A stretch of DNA of 52,077 nt. It comes from Corynebacterium propinquum DSM 44285. GTDB taxonomy: Bacteria; Actinomycetota; Actinomycetes; Mycobacteriales; Mycobacteriaceae. Each line of letters begins with the position of its first letter. Position 1 is the first letter of the stretch. The DNA lies in NCBI RefSeq assembly GCF_000375525.1, contig NZ_AQXC01000014.1, forward strand, positions 1-52,077. Reading direction: 5' to 3'. Positions 1-9,114 of this stretch are shown piece after piece. The translations under genes and the position numbers were made by a program. The notes under the pieces were generated by a model, which saw only the letters and a program-made list of their open reading frames with translations, had not been told where the DNA came from and searched no databases.

Positions 1-186
1 GATCATGGCCGGTTAAAGCGGATCCTGGGGCCGAAAGGAGCATTCAAAAACCAAACGTCTGCCTACCGGACGTTGAAAGGGATGGAAGCGATGCACTCAT
101 TGCGGAAGGGGCAGGGCACGATGTTTGCCTATGGTCACCCGAATCCGGATGCAGTGATTGTTAGCCGGGTATTCGAGACGGCCTGA
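1..186 (+). CDS. IS6-family (IS1628-like) transposase, C-terminal end (5' partial)
   Basis: The frame is open from base 1 and ends with TGA at 184-186, giving the last 61 residues of a protein cut by the window edge. It contains KRILGPKGAFKN, then AYRTLKGMEAMHSLRKGQG and ends NPDAVIVSRVFETA. I recognise this as the C-terminus of IS6-family transposases of the corynebacterial IS1628 type, where the YxTLKGxEAMxxxRKGQ stretch follows the last catalytic acid. The catalytic DDE residues lie outside the window, so I cannot say whether the copy is intact. It marks the left side of the window as accessory DNA. Confidence 0.75.
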   Translation, partial: DHGRLKRILGPKGAFKNQTSAYRTLKGMEAMHSLRKGQGTMFAYGHPNPDAVIVSRVFETA

Positions 187-208
187 CAACACAGGCACAT
201 AGCGTTGA

Positions 209-649
209 TCACACAATAAAAACGGAGCTTTCTTGGCTCCCGCCCCAAGTTGCAACAGCACCCCGAAAAGTATTGCGCAACTTCATACTGACAAAAATAG
301 AGCAGGCAGCAACAGTTACTACACAACCTAATATTTGCCATAGAGGGTAGTCACCAGGTGGTTCAGGTACATGCTGCGCCCCATAACTAGGCGCCCATGT
401 CAACCAAACAATCGGGGCAAATACACCGGCTGCCGCACCACACATCAGCAATAACCAAACCGGATAAGAACGCTGAGGCTGGTCTATCCTCCGCTGCATC
501 TTAGGGTTCGACGCCGATTGCTCTTCACGCAGAACTTTCCTCCGCGAAAACAAATAGCTGAGCCAAATGACGCCTCCGATTATCGTCGAAGGAACAACGC
601 TGAACAATAACAGCAAGTTTAGAAAAATCGGGACATTAAAATTATCCAC
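209..649 (-). CDS. hypothetical membrane protein, 146 aa
   Basis: The product is not recognised. It has a GTG start at 649 with only a weak upstream AGG. Three hydrophobic segments are visible: residues about 8-32 (starting IFLNLLLLFSVVP), about 66-86 and about 104-122. A basic, polar stretch (FSRRKVLREEQ) lies between the first two, so the protein probably sits in the cytoplasmic membrane with a short internal loop. It lies just downstream of the IS6 transposase end on the opposite strand. Its composition is more AT-rich than that of the housekeeping genes further right, which fits accessory DNA. No catalytic motif is seen and no function is assigned. Confidence 0.5.
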   Translation of the reverse strand: MDNFNVPIFLNLLLLFSVVPSTIIGGVIWLSYLFSRRKVLREEQSASNPKMQRRIDQPQRSYPVWLLLMCGAAAGVFAPIVWLTWAPSYGAQHVPEPPGDYPLWQILGCVVTVAACSIFVSMKLRNTFRGAVATWGGSQESSVFIV

Positions 650-1023
650 AATGACCTATTCTTTAAAAAATTACGATTCTCTTCGCTCCAACCCTTTTTC
701 ACATTATTTTAAATAGTTACCCAATCAAACCCTTTAACTCCGATTGTGTAACTATCCCGTATTCGAGCACAAGGGCCTGCCCGCAGCCACGTCAAAACAC
801 CGCGGACCACCCATCCTCTCATACTGGGCACAGATCGCACCACACACTCGGAACGGTTCTTCGCCGAAAAACCCTCAACATGGTTTATATCACTTTATCC
901 AGTTGGAATGATTACCCTCATAATATAGTTTCCAGCCCAAAAAGCAAGAGTTTCAGCGAAGATCGATCAATAAAAACTGGGCTTCCCAACTACAACCTCC
1001 AACACGCTATATCCTGGGAACCT
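650..1023. other. intergenic region with no recognisable gene
   Basis: This 374-base stretch separates the divergent 146-aa membrane protein and the methyltransferase gene. It is AT-rich around 660-760 (runs such as ctttaaaaaattacg). A reading frame upstream of the methyltransferase is open from 880, but those 48 codons do not look like protein of the family and have no good ribosome binding site. I treat them as untranslated. A possible -10 element (ctatat) lies around 1008-1013, only about 10 bases before the chosen ATG. Confidence 0.4.
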
Positions 1024-1797
1024 ATGCGTCCCGAACTGCGCCATCCCCTGCACCACACACGCCGCCATGCCAGCTTAGCCCGGTCGATTCGCCTGCTGCG
1101 TTCTTTCGATTACGAGCAATCCCAGCCACGCAAATTTTATGAACCGCTGGCCCGTGATACCGCGCAACAACTGGCAGCAATCCACCAGGATGTGCACGGC
1201 ACGGGGCTGGACAAGCTATCGGTGCTGGATGTCGGCGGTGGCCCCGGGTATTTTTCGGCGGCTTTCGCCGAGCACGGCGCGCACTATATTGGCTTGGAAC
1301 CAGACGTTTCAGAAATGACTGCAGCCGGAATCACCTTGGATACCGCGGTTCGTGCTTCCGGCACAGCGCTGCCTTTTCGGGATAACAGCGTCGACATCGT
1401 CTATTCCTCCAACGTGGCCGAACACATCGCGCGCCCCTGGGAGATGGCCGAGGAAATGGTGCGGGTTGCACGCAACTTGGCGGTCATCAGTTACACGGTG
1501 TGGCTCGGGCCTTTCGGCGGGCACGAAACAGGGTTGTGGCCACATTATATCGGTGGGGATTTCGCCCGGCGTCGTTACGAACGCAAGCACGGGCATCCGC
1601 CAAAAAATATCTGGGGGCATTCGCTTTTCGACGTCTCCGCCCACGAAGGCCTCGGCTGGGCAGCCGAATGCGGCTACCATACCTACTGCTTCCCGCGCTA
1701 TCACCCCAGCTGGGCCTGGTGGATTACGAAGATACCCGGGTTGCGGGAGTTGGGCACTTCAAACCTGATGATTGTGGTGGATAAGACGCGGAGCTAA
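1024..1797 (+). CDS. mtrP: SAM-dependent methyltransferase, MtrP-like (Rv0224c family)
   Basis: This is a class I S-adenosylmethionine methyltransferase of 257 aa. The SAM-binding motif I is VLDVGGGPGYF at about residues 67-77. The acidic end of strand 2 is YIGLEPDVSEM, and a post-motif region reads SVDIVYSSNVAEHI. The frame is open from 880, but family similarity begins at MRPELRHPLHH, so I choose ATG 1024. In Corynebacterium glutamicum the methyltransferase next to pck is MtrP, needed for efficient membrane transport of trehalose mycolates, and its mycobacterial relative is Rv0224c. The nearby mmpL3 and mycolate locus support the same role. That this copy is the ortholog is inference from domain, length and position near pckG; a generic methyltransferase is the alternative. 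Confidence 0.65.
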   Translation: MRPELRHPLHHTRRHASLARSIRLLRSFDYEQSQPRKFYEPLARDTAQQLAAIHQDVHGTGLDKLSVLDVGGGPGYFSAAFAEHGAHYIGLEPDVSEMTAAGITLDTAVRASGTALPFRDNSVDIVYSSNVAEHIARPWEMAEEMVRVARNLAVISYTVWLGPFGGHETGLWPHYIGGDFARRRYERKHGHPPKNIWGHSLFDVSAHEGLGWAAECGYHTYCFPRYHPSWAWWITKIPGLRELGTSNLMIVVDKTRS

Positions 1798-1802
1798 CGC
1801 AT

Positions 1803-2240
1803 TCAAAGTTTCATTCGGTTTGCCAGCAAATCGGCCCTGGAATTGGTTTCACTCCCGCCCGGGATGATCTTGCCTATTGCTGCTGCCACGACGACATTGA
1901 CCAGGGCCGCAAGCAAGGCAAACCAGATGCTTTCGGCTACGAAGAAATACAAAAATACCAATAGGACTAGAGCAATGATATTTTCAATGGCCTGCTTATG
2001 AAATATCTCTAGACCAGATAAAAAATAAGCAGCACGTGCTACGGTGCGCACCAACCCATCAAGTGAAATTCCCACCAATAGTGCAATAATTCCCCATTGC
2101 AACATGGAGGCCAAGCTAGCGGTTGCGAGCCCACCTAGGATATGCACGGTTCCCAATGCGACTACAAATGGACTGGCCACAATAAGAATGAGGAAAACTA
2201 TCCTCGCAATGAGGCTGGCGAAAATTTTCACATTATCCAA
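1803..2240 (-). CDS. hypothetical membrane protein, about 145 aa
   Basis: The product is not recognised. It is almost entirely hydrophobic, with four likely membrane segments: VFLILIVASPFVVALGTVHI, an alanine/leucine-rich helix near SMLQWGIIALLVGI, ENIIALVLLVFLYFFVA and FALLAALVNVVVAAAIG. It ends in a short polar tail. The frame is open to a GTG at 2261. I prefer TTG 2240 because AGGAAAGG at about 2247-2254 sits six bases before it. The gene converges on mtrP with a 5-base gap and lies just upstream of an orphan IS3 end. No function is assigned. Confidence 0.5.
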   Translation of the reverse strand: MDNVKIFASLIARIVFLILIVASPFVVALGTVHILGGLATASLASMLQWGIIALLVGISLDGLVRTVARAAYFLSGLEIFHKQAIENIIALVLLVFLYFFVAESIWFALLAALVNVVVAAAIGKIIPGGSETNSRADLLANRMKL

Positions 2241-2350
2241 ACTGCACCTTTCCTGATCCACGAAATCCAGCTTCTTGATTCGTGACCTTTTGCTTTTGCT
2301 CGAATAACCCTACAATCCGGGTATCGCCACGCTGTTTAGCCGAGAGTGTC

Positions 2351-2401
2351 TGTTCCAGATTTTCCCATCTACTCAAACGGAACAAAACCTGGGACACTTC
2401 A
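2351..2401 (-). repeat. orphan IS3-type insertion sequence end (51 bp)
   Basis: These 51 bases match 47352-47402 with only two differences. The distal copy is the terminal sequence, ribosome binding region and first codons of a decayed IS3-family orfA. Read on the minus strand the repeat starts TGAAGTG, the usual start of IS3-family ends, and reaches the first codons ATG GGA AAA. No transposase sequence follows here, so it is a solo relic of an excised or deleted element. Confidence 0.75.
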
Positions 2402-2445
2402 GACATAAGACCGGAAAGATCCCACCGTTTATGTTTACTTGACGT

Positions 2446-2793
2446 TTATAGGGTGTTAGCACCACGCAGGGCACCGGCACGCCGCAACAAAAGATAAGCA
2501 CCGGCCCACAGCGCTGTAATTACCACCAGACCAAAAACTAAGCCTGCCCGATCGTCGGAAGATATACGCCACGAAAATAACACCGAAATAGCGCTCGCTA
2601 CTGACACCCCCAGGACAATATGGGAATGCATTTCATTGCGTAAAATCTTCAAGCGCAACCAGAAAGATATCAGCATAGTTACCAAGATCATCAGAGCACT
2701 CAGCCAAATATGGTCGAAGAATCCTAAAGCAAACCCAGCAAGCGAGAAAATACTGGCACTAGCTATTCCCTTCATCAAGCTAGACATAAGCAT
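2446..2793 (-). CDS. hypothetical membrane protein, 115 aa
   Basis: The product is not recognised. The ATG at 2793 is preceded by GAGGAGG at a good distance, so the start is firm. Four hydrophobic segments are visible: about residues 10-27 (SASIFSLAGFALGFF), 29-46 (WLSALMILVTMLISFW), 57-74 and 83-105. A basic loop (LRLKILRNEMHSH) lies between the second and third. The protein ends in an arginine-rich tail. It shares size and architecture with the other small membrane proteins in this part of the window but no obvious sequence identity. No function is assigned. Confidence 0.5.
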   Translation of the reverse strand: MLMSSLMKGIASASIFSLAGFALGFFDHIWLSALMILVTMLISFWLRLKILRNEMHSHIVLGVSVASAISVLFSWRISSDDRAGLVFGLVVITALWAGAYLLLRRAGALRGANTL

Positions 2794-2915
2794 TGCTTAC
2801 CTCCTCGTTTCAGACTTTCCATTACCGAATGTCCAGCTCCAACGTGAGGGCCAGGCATCAGGACGGAAAGATCCTTCCGATAATGTTCTTCGTCACGCCG
2901 TTTTCGCATGCAAAA

Positions 2916-2947
2916 AGCGCAAACGGAATGATCTTTCCGTTTGCGCT
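2916..2947 (-). terminator. Rho-independent terminator downstream of pckG
   Basis: A perfect 13-bp stem (agcgcaaacggaa / ttccgtttgcgct) encloses a 6-base loop. On the minus strand it is followed by a T-run (complement of aaaaa at 2912-2916). It lies 85 bases after the pckG stop and is oriented to end minus-strand transcription from pckG. Confidence 0.85.
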
Positions 2948-3031
2948 CAAACACCAGGCCCCAGGCAGGAAGTCTTATCTCAGCGCTTTCCTGCCCTAAA
3001 CCTGAACCGGCAACAGAGCAGAATGCCAGAT

Positions 3032-4864
3032 TTACTTCGTTGCAGAAGCTTCCTCGATGCGGGACTTCAAAGCCTCGAACTGCTCCAGAACCTCATCTGG
3101 GACCCGTGAGCCCAAGAAGTTGAGGTACTCAGCGTTGTCGTCGACATCGCTAGCCCACTCTGCAGGATCCACAGCAAGGACTTCTTTGACCTCGTCCAAG
3201 CTGATTTCCAGACCGGTCAGGTCCAAATCCTCAGCACGCGCGGTATTACCCACGATGGTCTTTTCTGCGCCGACCTTGCCATCAACACGCTCGGTGATCC
3301 ACTTCAATACGCGGGAGTTTTCACCGAAGCCAGGCCAGATGATCTTGCCGTCGTCGTTCTTGCGGAACCAGTTAACCAGGAAGATCGACGGCATCAGGTC
3401 GCCGCCCTTCTTGCCCATGTCAATCCAGTGCTGCAGGTATTCACCAGCGTTGTAGCCCATGAACGGCAGCATCGCCATTGGGTCGTGGCGCAGCGCACCG
3501 ACGGTTCCCTCGGCAGCGGCAGTCTGGCCGGAAGCCAGCAGCGAACCGATCATGGTGCCGTGTTCCCAATCGAAAGCCTCGGTAACCAGCGGGATGGTGT
3601 CGGCACGACGTCCACCGAACAGGATGGCGTCGATCTTCACACCGCGCCAGTCGTCGTATTCCGGGGCAGCGACAGGGCACTGGGAAATTGGCACGCAGTA
3701 ACGGGAGTTCGGGTGCGCAGCCTTCTCCGCAGAATCCGGGGTCCAGTCATTACCCTTCCAGTCAATCAGGTGCTCTGGGGCTTCCCCATCCATGCCTTCC
3801 CACCAGACGTCGCCGTCGTCGGTCAGCGCAACGTTAGTGAACAAGGTATTGCCTGGTTCGATAGTGCGCATCGCAATAGGGTTGGATGCATAGTTGGTGC
3901 CCGGCGCGACGCCGAAGAAGCCGTTTTCTGGGTTCACGGCATACAGGCCGTCTTCGCGCAGGTGCATCCACGCAATATCGTCACCGACTACCTCTGCGGA
4001 CCAGCCATCCAGCGTTGGGGTGATCATGGCCAGGTTGGTCTTGCCACAAGCGGATGGGAATGCCGCAGCAACGTTGTAGTTTTTGCCTTCTGGGCTGGTC
4101 AGCTTCAGGATGAGCATGTGCTCAGCCATCCAGCCTTCTTCTTTCGCCATGACCGAGGCGATGCGCAGCGCGTAGCACTTCTTCGCCAAAATGGCGTTAC
4201 CACCGTAGCCGGAGCCATAGGACCAGATTTCTTTGCTCTTCGGGAACTGGGTGATGTACTTCGTTTCATTGCATGGCCAGGCAACATCTTCCTCGCCTGG
4301 TTCCAGCGGGGCACCCACGGAGTGTAAACAGCGCACGAAGGAGCCTTCGTCGCCAAGCTTATCCAGGACTTCCGTGCCCATGCGGGTCATGGTGCGCATG
4401 GACATGACGACGTACGCCGAGTCCGTCAGCTGGATGCCCAGTTTTGGGTCTGGATCATTGATCGGACCCATGCAAAAAGGTACGACGTACATGCGGCGGC
4501 CTTTCATGGCGCCGGTGTAGACGTCGACCATTTCCTCTTTCATGGCCTGCGGCGGGGCCCAGTTATTGGTTGGGCCGGCACCTTCCTGGTCTTCTGTACA
4601 GATGAAAGTGCGCGATTCCACACGAGCGACGTCCGATGGGTTCGAGCGTGCTAGGTAGCTGTTTGGACGCTTTTCCTCATTGAGCTTGATGAGGGTTCCT
4701 GCGTCGACAAGTTCGGCTGCAAGCCGATCCCATTCTTGTTGCGAACCATCGACGAACACAACGTCTTCTGGTTGAAACATAGCAACGGCGTCGTTGATCC
4801 AGTTGATCAATTCTTTGTTCTGCGTTGGCGCTTCACCAACAAGTCCCGTGATTGGGGCGCTCAT
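3032..4864 (-). CDS. pckG: phosphoenolpyruvate carboxykinase (GTP)
   Basis: This enzyme converts oxaloacetate and GTP to phosphoenolpyruvate, CO2 and GDP, the committing step of gluconeogenesis in the cytoplasm (EC 4.1.1.32). At 610 aa it has the usual length of the GTP-dependent family. The nucleotide-binding kinase-1a motif is [12 protein letters not shown] at residues 269-280, including the active-site cysteine of the GTP enzymes. The metal-binding region around [15 protein letters not shown] and the segment [21 protein letters not shown] are also present. ATG 4864 has a clear AGGAG upstream. The gene is transcribed alone: it has its own terminator at 2916-2947 and a 265-base region shared with trmB upstream. 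Confidence 0.97.
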   Translation of the reverse strand: MSAPITGLVGEAPTQNKELINWINDAVAMFQPEDVVFVDGSQQEWDRLAAELVDAGTLIKLNEEKRPNSYLARSNPSDVARVESRTFICTEDQEGAGPTNNWAPPQAMKEEMVDVYTGAMKGRRMYVVPFCMGPINDPDPKLGIQLTDSAYVVMSMRTMTRMGTEVLDKLGDEGSFVRCLHSVGAPLEPGEEDVAWPCNETKYITQFPKSKEIWSYGSGYGGNAILAKKCYALRIASVMAKEEGWMAEHMLILKLTSPEGKNYNVAAAFPSACGKTNLAMITPTLDGWSAEVVGDDIAWMHLREDGLYAVNPENGFFGVAPGTNYASNPIAMRTIEPGNTLFTNVALTDDGDVWWEGMDGEAPEHLIDWKGNDWTPDSAEKAAHPNSRYCVPISQCPVAAPEYDDWRGVKIDAILFGGRRADTIPLVTEAFDWEHGTMIGSLLASGQTAAAEGTVGALRHDPMAMLPFMGYNAGEYLQHWIDMGKKGGDLMPSIFLVNWFRKNDDGKIIWPGFGENSRVLKWITERVDGKVGAEKTIVGNTARAEDLDLTGLEISLDEVKEVLAVDPAEWASDVDDNAEYLNFLGSRVPDEVLEQFEALKSRIEEASATK

Positions 4865-5129
4865 TTAGACTCCTGATCGGTCACTACAGCAGGTTGGACA
4901 TGCCCCAGGGTAGCGACTACCAGGGGTGAAAGGTAATAACCACGTATAAGCGTGTATGCACGCACTGCCACTACCCCTGCTTATCCACATTTTGATTCTG
5001 CAAAATGTGCACTTGCCACCCTCATACAGGGGTAATATCGCGCAGGTTTGGATCACCCGAAAACACCTGTGCCCACAGTGAAAGCCCCCGAATTGTTCTA
5101 CTATTTTTGACAGGGAACAATAGGCAATA
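4865..5129. promoter_or_regulatory. divergent pckG/trmB promoter region
   Basis: This 265-base region must hold the promoters of both divergent genes. Two dyads stand out. GCGTG-TATG-CACGC at 4950-4963 lies about 90 bases before pckG. ATTGTTC (5092-5098) and GAACAAT (5115-5121) form a perfect 7-bp inverted pair just before the trmB start. Corynebacterial pck genes are known to be controlled by carbon source, but I cannot assign either dyad to a named regulator. Confidence 0.4.
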
Positions 5130-5927
5130 ATGAATAACGCAATGAATACAGTCAATACACACAATAACCAGCAATCCCGCGGCATCGGCGAATTTCCTGC
5201 CGGTCGGCCCCCACAGACCGATTTCAACGAGGTTTTCAACAATGACCTCGACTACCCGCGGCTAGGCACCGTGACTTTTCGCCGCGGCTCGCTCAGCGAC
5301 AACCAGCTGGCGACCTTCGAAAAGCACTGGCCAGAACTCGGCGCGATGCTTGCCGACGAACACGTCGACGTCGACAAGTGGTTTGGCCGCAGCGGCGCAC
5401 CCACGATCGTGGAAATCGGCTCCGGCACAGGTACTTCAACCGCGGCAATGGCACCAAAAGAAGCAGATACCAATATTATTGCCGTCGAGTTGTACAAGCC
5501 CGGCCTGGCGAAGCTACTTGGGCAGGTAGTACGCGAAGACATCCCGAATATCCGCATGATCCGCGGCGACGGCATGGAAGTACTCATGCGCATGTTCGCA
5601 CCAGAATCGCTCGATGGCATCCGCGTGTTTTTCCCGGACCCATGGCCGAAAGCCAAGCACCACAAGCGCCGCATCATCCAATCCGGGCCGTTGAACCTTT
5701 TTGCCTCTCGCCTAAAACCCGGCGGAGTGCTGCATGTGGCCACCGACCACGCGGACTATGCCGAATGGATTAACGAGTTGGTCGAGGTCGAGCCGCAACT
5801 AGAATACAAAGGCTGGCCATGGCCGGAATGCCCGCAGCTGACCGACCGCCAACTGATCACCAAATTCGAAGGCAAAGGCCTAGAAAAAGACCACATTATT
5901 AATGAATACTTGTGGGTGAAGCGCTAG
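5130..5927 (+). CDS. trmB: tRNA (guanine-N7-)-methyltransferase
   Basis: TrmB methylates guanosine 46 in the variable loop of tRNAs using SAM (EC 2.1.1.33). Family signatures are clear: SAM motif VEIGSGTG at residues 94-101, [11 protein letters not shown] carrying the acidic residue that binds the ribose, and the TrmB hallmark [14 protein letters not shown] near residues 168-181. The C-terminal YEEK-type region is ITKFEGKG. At 265 aa it is a little longer than enterobacterial TrmB because of a polar N-terminal extension rich in Asn and Gln. It opens a same-strand series leading to mmpL3, the same order as mycobacterial trmB (Rv0208c), Rv0207c and mmpL3. Confidence 0.95.
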   Translation: MNNAMNTVNTHNNQQSRGIGEFPAGRPPQTDFNEVFNNDLDYPRLGTVTFRRGSLSDNQLATFEKHWPELGAMLADEHVDVDKWFGRSGAPTIVEIGSGTGTSTAAMAPKEADTNIIAVELYKPGLAKLLGQVVREDIPNIRMIRGDGMEVLMRMFAPESLDGIRVFFPDPWPKAKHHKRRIIQSGPLNLFASRLKPGGVLHVATDHADYAEWINELVEVEPQLEYKGWPWPECPQLTDRQLITKFEGKGLEKDHIINEYLWVKR

Positions 5928-6058
5928 GCAGAAATGCCCCGCCCCATGAACCCGCAGGATCCGTAGCAGCTGTGCGGCACATACAGCACGTACGGCTGCA
6001 CACCCCGTGGCCGCATAAAACCCGAAAAAATACGAGAAATACTGGATATACCGAAAAT

Positions 6059-6718
6059 ATGGACGCACATACCGCACACACCGCGCAGAATCATTCTGCG
6101 CACACTAGTTCAGCGCACAACAACACTCTGCTGATGATCTGGGACGCACCAAACCTGGACATGGGGCTGGGCTCCATCCTGGGTGGCCGCCCCACCGCTA
6201 ATTCCCGTCCGCGTTTCGACGCCATCGGCCGCTGGATTCTGGAAATCTCTGAAGAAGAAAACCTCACCCCAGAAGCCTGCGTGTTCACCAATGTCTCACC
6301 CGGCGGCGCGGAGGTCATTCGCCCATGGGTAGAAGCACTGCGCAACGTCGGCTATGCCGTATTCGCAAAACCAAAAATCACCGAAGAATCTGATGTGGAC
6401 CCTGACATGGTCGCCCATATCCGGCAGCGGTTCGAGGAAGGCAGCTTAAGCGAGATCGTCGTCGCCTCTGCCGACGGCCAAAACTTCCAGGAGCTGCTCG
6501 AAGAACTCATCAATGCCGGCATTCCCGCCACCGTGTTGGGTTTCCAGGAGCACTGCTCGTGGGCTGTGAGCCACGAAGATATCGGTTTTGTGGACCTGGA
6601 AGATATCGAGGGGGTCTTCCTCGAACCACTGCCGCGGGTTAGTCTGGATGCGCTGCCGGAAGAAGGCGCCTGGTTGGCACCCTTCCGCCCGCTGTCGTCA
6701 CTGTTGTCTAACCGTTAG
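6059..6718 (+). CDS. NYN-domain protein (Rv0207c family)
   Basis: The protein has a PIN-like NYN fold: the first strand with its acidic residue is LLMIWDAPNLDM, and later acidic positions lie in VVASADGQNFQELLEEL. NYN proteins are predicted metal-dependent RNases. Members in this family sit between trmB and mmpL3 in mycobacteria and corynebacteria, but the substrate is unknown. The frame is open from 5912, overlapping trmB. I choose ATG 6059; ATG 6134 immediately before the domain is also possible. The His/Thr/Ala-rich N-terminus (MDAHTAHTAQ) is probably disordered. It ends 8 bases before mmpL3, so the two are likely co-transcribed. Confidence 0.75.
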   Translation: MDAHTAHTAQNHSAHTSSAHNNTLLMIWDAPNLDMGLGSILGGRPTANSRPRFDAIGRWILEISEEENLTPEACVFTNVSPGGAEVIRPWVEALRNVGYAVFAKPKITEESDVDPDMVAHIRQRFEEGSLSEIVVASADGQNFQELLEELINAGIPATVLGFQEHCSWAVSHEDIGFVDLEDIEGVFLEPLPRVSLDALPEEGAWLAPFRPLSSLLSNR

Positions 6719-6726
6719 GAACCGGC

Positions 6727-9102
6727 ATGTTTTTCAGGTGGGGGCAGTTTTCCTATGCCCATCGCAGGATCATTCCACTGCTAATCATCGCGGCTATCGC
6801 CGTGGTCTTCACGGTTTTTGGCACCAAGCTCGACGATCGCCTCAGCCAGGAAGGGTGGGAAGACCCCCGCGCGGCATCGACCACCGCTGCTGAGATTGAG
6901 GCCGAGACCTTCGGGCGGGACCGCAACGGCGATGTCATCTTGCTGTTCGACAACCCGCAAGAAAACTTAGAGGCTGCGCGCGCCCACCTGAATTACCTGC
7001 AAGAACAGTACCCAGACCAGATCGCGCAAGTCACCAGCTATTTCGATACGCGCAATCCAAACTTGCTGTCCGACGACGGCTCGGTAGCGTTCGCGGCCAT
7101 CGGTTTAGCAGGTGACGACGAGCAAACTCTGCGTGATTTCCGCACCATCCAGGATGATCTCACCGGCGCCGCAACCGCCCAGGGCCTAGATATCGAGGTT
7201 GCCGGAGCCACCGCCGTTGCTGATGCTTTGGACGACGGCATGGCGCACGATATCTCGGTTGCCGAACGCGCAGCGCTACCGCTGGTGGGCTTGCTGTTGC
7301 TGTTCGTCTTCGGTTCCGTCGTCGCCGCGTTTATGCCGTTGATCGTCGGCGCACTGTCGATCATGGGCTCCATCGGCATTCTCTCGGTATTGGCCGGGTT
7401 TATCCAGGTCAACGTGTTTTCACAGGCCGTCGTCACGCTGCTGGGCCTAGGCCTGGCCATCGACTACGGGCTATTTATGGTCTCGCGCTTCCGCGAAGAA
7501 CTAGATAAAGGCCGTGATACCCGCACAGCTGTCGCGATTACCACCGCCACCGCTGGGCAAACGGTGGTCTTTTCCGCACTCATGGTGGCCGTGGCCATTT
7601 CCAGCCTGCTGATTTTCCCGCAGGCGTTTTTGAAATCCGTTGCTTATGGCGCGATTTCCGCCGTCGGCCTAGCGGCGCTGCTTTCGGTGACGGTGCTGCC
7701 AGCTATTTTCGGCATGCTCGGCCACAACATCGACAAGTGGACGGTACGCAAGACCAAACGCTCCCGCCCAATCGAGGAAACCTTCTGGTACCGCGTGCCA
7801 CGCTGGGCCATGAGCAAAGCTCGCTGGTTTACCGTCGGCATCACCGCCCTGCTGCTCGCACTGACCATCCCGCTGTTGGGTGTCAGCTTCGGCGGCATCA
7901 ACGAGACCTATCTGCCACCGAGCCACGAAACCCGCCAGGCACAGGATCGTTTCAACGAGCAATTCCCGGAACACCGCACCGAGCCCATCAAACTTGTAGT
8001 CAAGGGGGCCGATAACCAGCAGCTTGTCGACGTCGTCTTGCAAGCCCGTGAGATCGAAGGGCTGACCTCCCCCATGGCGCCGTCCAGCCAGACCATAGAC
8101 GGCACCACTGTGTTGAGCGCCGGTATTGCAGACCGCGAAGATAACGCCGAAGTTATCGAACAACTGCGCGCGATTACAGCACCGGAAGGCGTGGAACTTT
8201 ACGTCGGCGGTACCCCGGCGATGGAAGTCGAATCACTCGAAGCGCTGTTTGAGAAACTGCCGTGGATGGCGCTGTACGTTATTGTCGCCACGTTCTTGCT
8301 GATGGCCGCGGTGTTCGGCTCGCTGATCATCCCGGCAAAAGCCATCATCATGACGGTGCTGACCTTAGGCGCCACCCTGGGTATTTTGACCGGCATGTTT
8401 GTCCTCGGCGCTGGTTCCGGACTGTTGGATTTCTCGCCAGGCCCACTGATGAGCCCGATCCTGGTGCTGATCATCGCCATCATTTATGGCTTGTCGACGG
8501 ACTACGAGGTCTTTTTGGTTTCGCGCATGGTGGAAGCCCGCAAGCGTGGAGCGTCAACCGACGACGCCATCAACTACGGCACCGCGCACACCGGCCACAT
8601 CATTACGGCAGCCGCGCTGATCATGATTGTGGTGGCTGGCGCGTTCGGCTTCTCCGATATCGTGATGATGAAATACATCGCCTTCGGCATGATCTTCGCG
8701 CTCTTCCTCGACGCCACTATCGTGCGCATGTTCCTCGTACCAGCCGTGATGCACCTGCTGCGCGAAGACAACTGGTGGGCACCGGCCTTCGTGCACCGAA
8801 TTTATGAACGCATGGGGCACGGTGCATACGAAGAAACCGTGGTCCCGGCTGGGCGGATGGCGGATACTTCCGGCCCTGACGGTGACCATGAACAGTACGA
8901 CCTTGCCCCGGAAAACGACCTTGCCCCGGACGGTGACTATGAGCAGTACGAGGAACGGTACGAGCTGGATGAACCGCGCGAGCTGCATGAGTCGGAAGTC
9001 GTCGCCGATACCAAAGCCATTCGGAGCGGACGCACCACCGACCAAGACAGTGACCTGATTCCGTTCTCGGAGCTCATGAAACGCTTAGAAAATGACAAGT
9101 AG
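6727..9102 (+). CDS. mmpL3: RND-family mycolate transporter MmpL3/CmpL1
   Basis: MmpL3 moves trehalose monomycolate across the cytoplasmic membrane using the proton gradient. The 791-aa product has the two-repeat RND layout: TM1 near residues 15-33, a first periplasmic domain, a TM block about 184-335, TM7 near 366-387, a second periplasmic domain and a second TM block about 511-680. The proton-relay Asp-Tyr pairs are visible twice: AIDYGLFMVSRF (D246-Y247) and STDYEVFLVSRM (D592-Y593). The cytosolic tail from about 690 is acidic and Tyr-rich and has an imperfect repeat (DGDHEQYDL / DGDYEQYEE). AGGA precedes ATG 6727. The neighbouring NYN, UPF0104-type and trmB genes match the mycobacterial mmpL3 locus. 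Confidence 0.93.
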   Translation: MFFRWGQFSYAHRRIIPLLIIAAIAVVFTVFGTKLDDRLSQEGWEDPRAASTTAAEIEAETFGRDRNGDVILLFDNPQENLEAARAHLNYLQEQYPDQIAQVTSYFDTRNPNLLSDDGSVAFAAIGLAGDDEQTLRDFRTIQDDLTGAATAQGLDIEVAGATAVADALDDGMAHDISVAERAALPLVGLLLLFVFGSVVAAFMPLIVGALSIMGSIGILSVLAGFIQVNVFSQAVVTLLGLGLAIDYGLFMVSRFREELDKGRDTRTAVAITTATAGQTVVFSALMVAVAISSLLIFPQAFLKSVAYGAISAVGLAALLSVTVLPAIFGMLGHNIDKWTVRKTKRSRPIEETFWYRVPRWAMSKARWFTVGITALLLALTIPLLGVSFGGINETYLPPSHETRQAQDRFNEQFPEHRTEPIKLVVKGADNQQLVDVVLQAREIEGLTSPMAPSSQTIDGTTVLSAGIADREDNAEVIEQLRAITAPEGVELYVGGTPAMEVESLEALFEKLPWMALYVIVATFLLMAAVFGSLIIPAKAIIMTVLTLGATLGILTGMFVLGAGSGLLDFSPGPLMSPILVLIIAIIYGLSTDYEVFLVSRMVEARKRGASTDDAINYGTAHTGHIITAAALIMIVVAGAFGFSDIVMMKYIAFGMIFALFLDATIVRMFLVPAVMHLLREDNWWAPAFVHRIYERMGHGAYEETVVPAGRMADTSGPDGDHEQYDLAPENDLAPDGDYEQYEERYELDEPRELHESEVVADTKAIRSGRTTDQDSDLIPFSELMKRLENDK

Positions 9103-9114
9103 GTAGTTGCCGCG

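Noticed and set aside
880..1023. 48-codon extension of the methyltransferase
   Set aside because: No ribosome binding site and no family similarity before MRPELRHPLHH. Treated as leader sequence.
3428..4327. Long open frame of 299 codons on the + strand
   Set aside because: It lies fully antisense within pckG, which has strong family motifs. The translation has no recognisable domain and arises from GC-rich codon bias.
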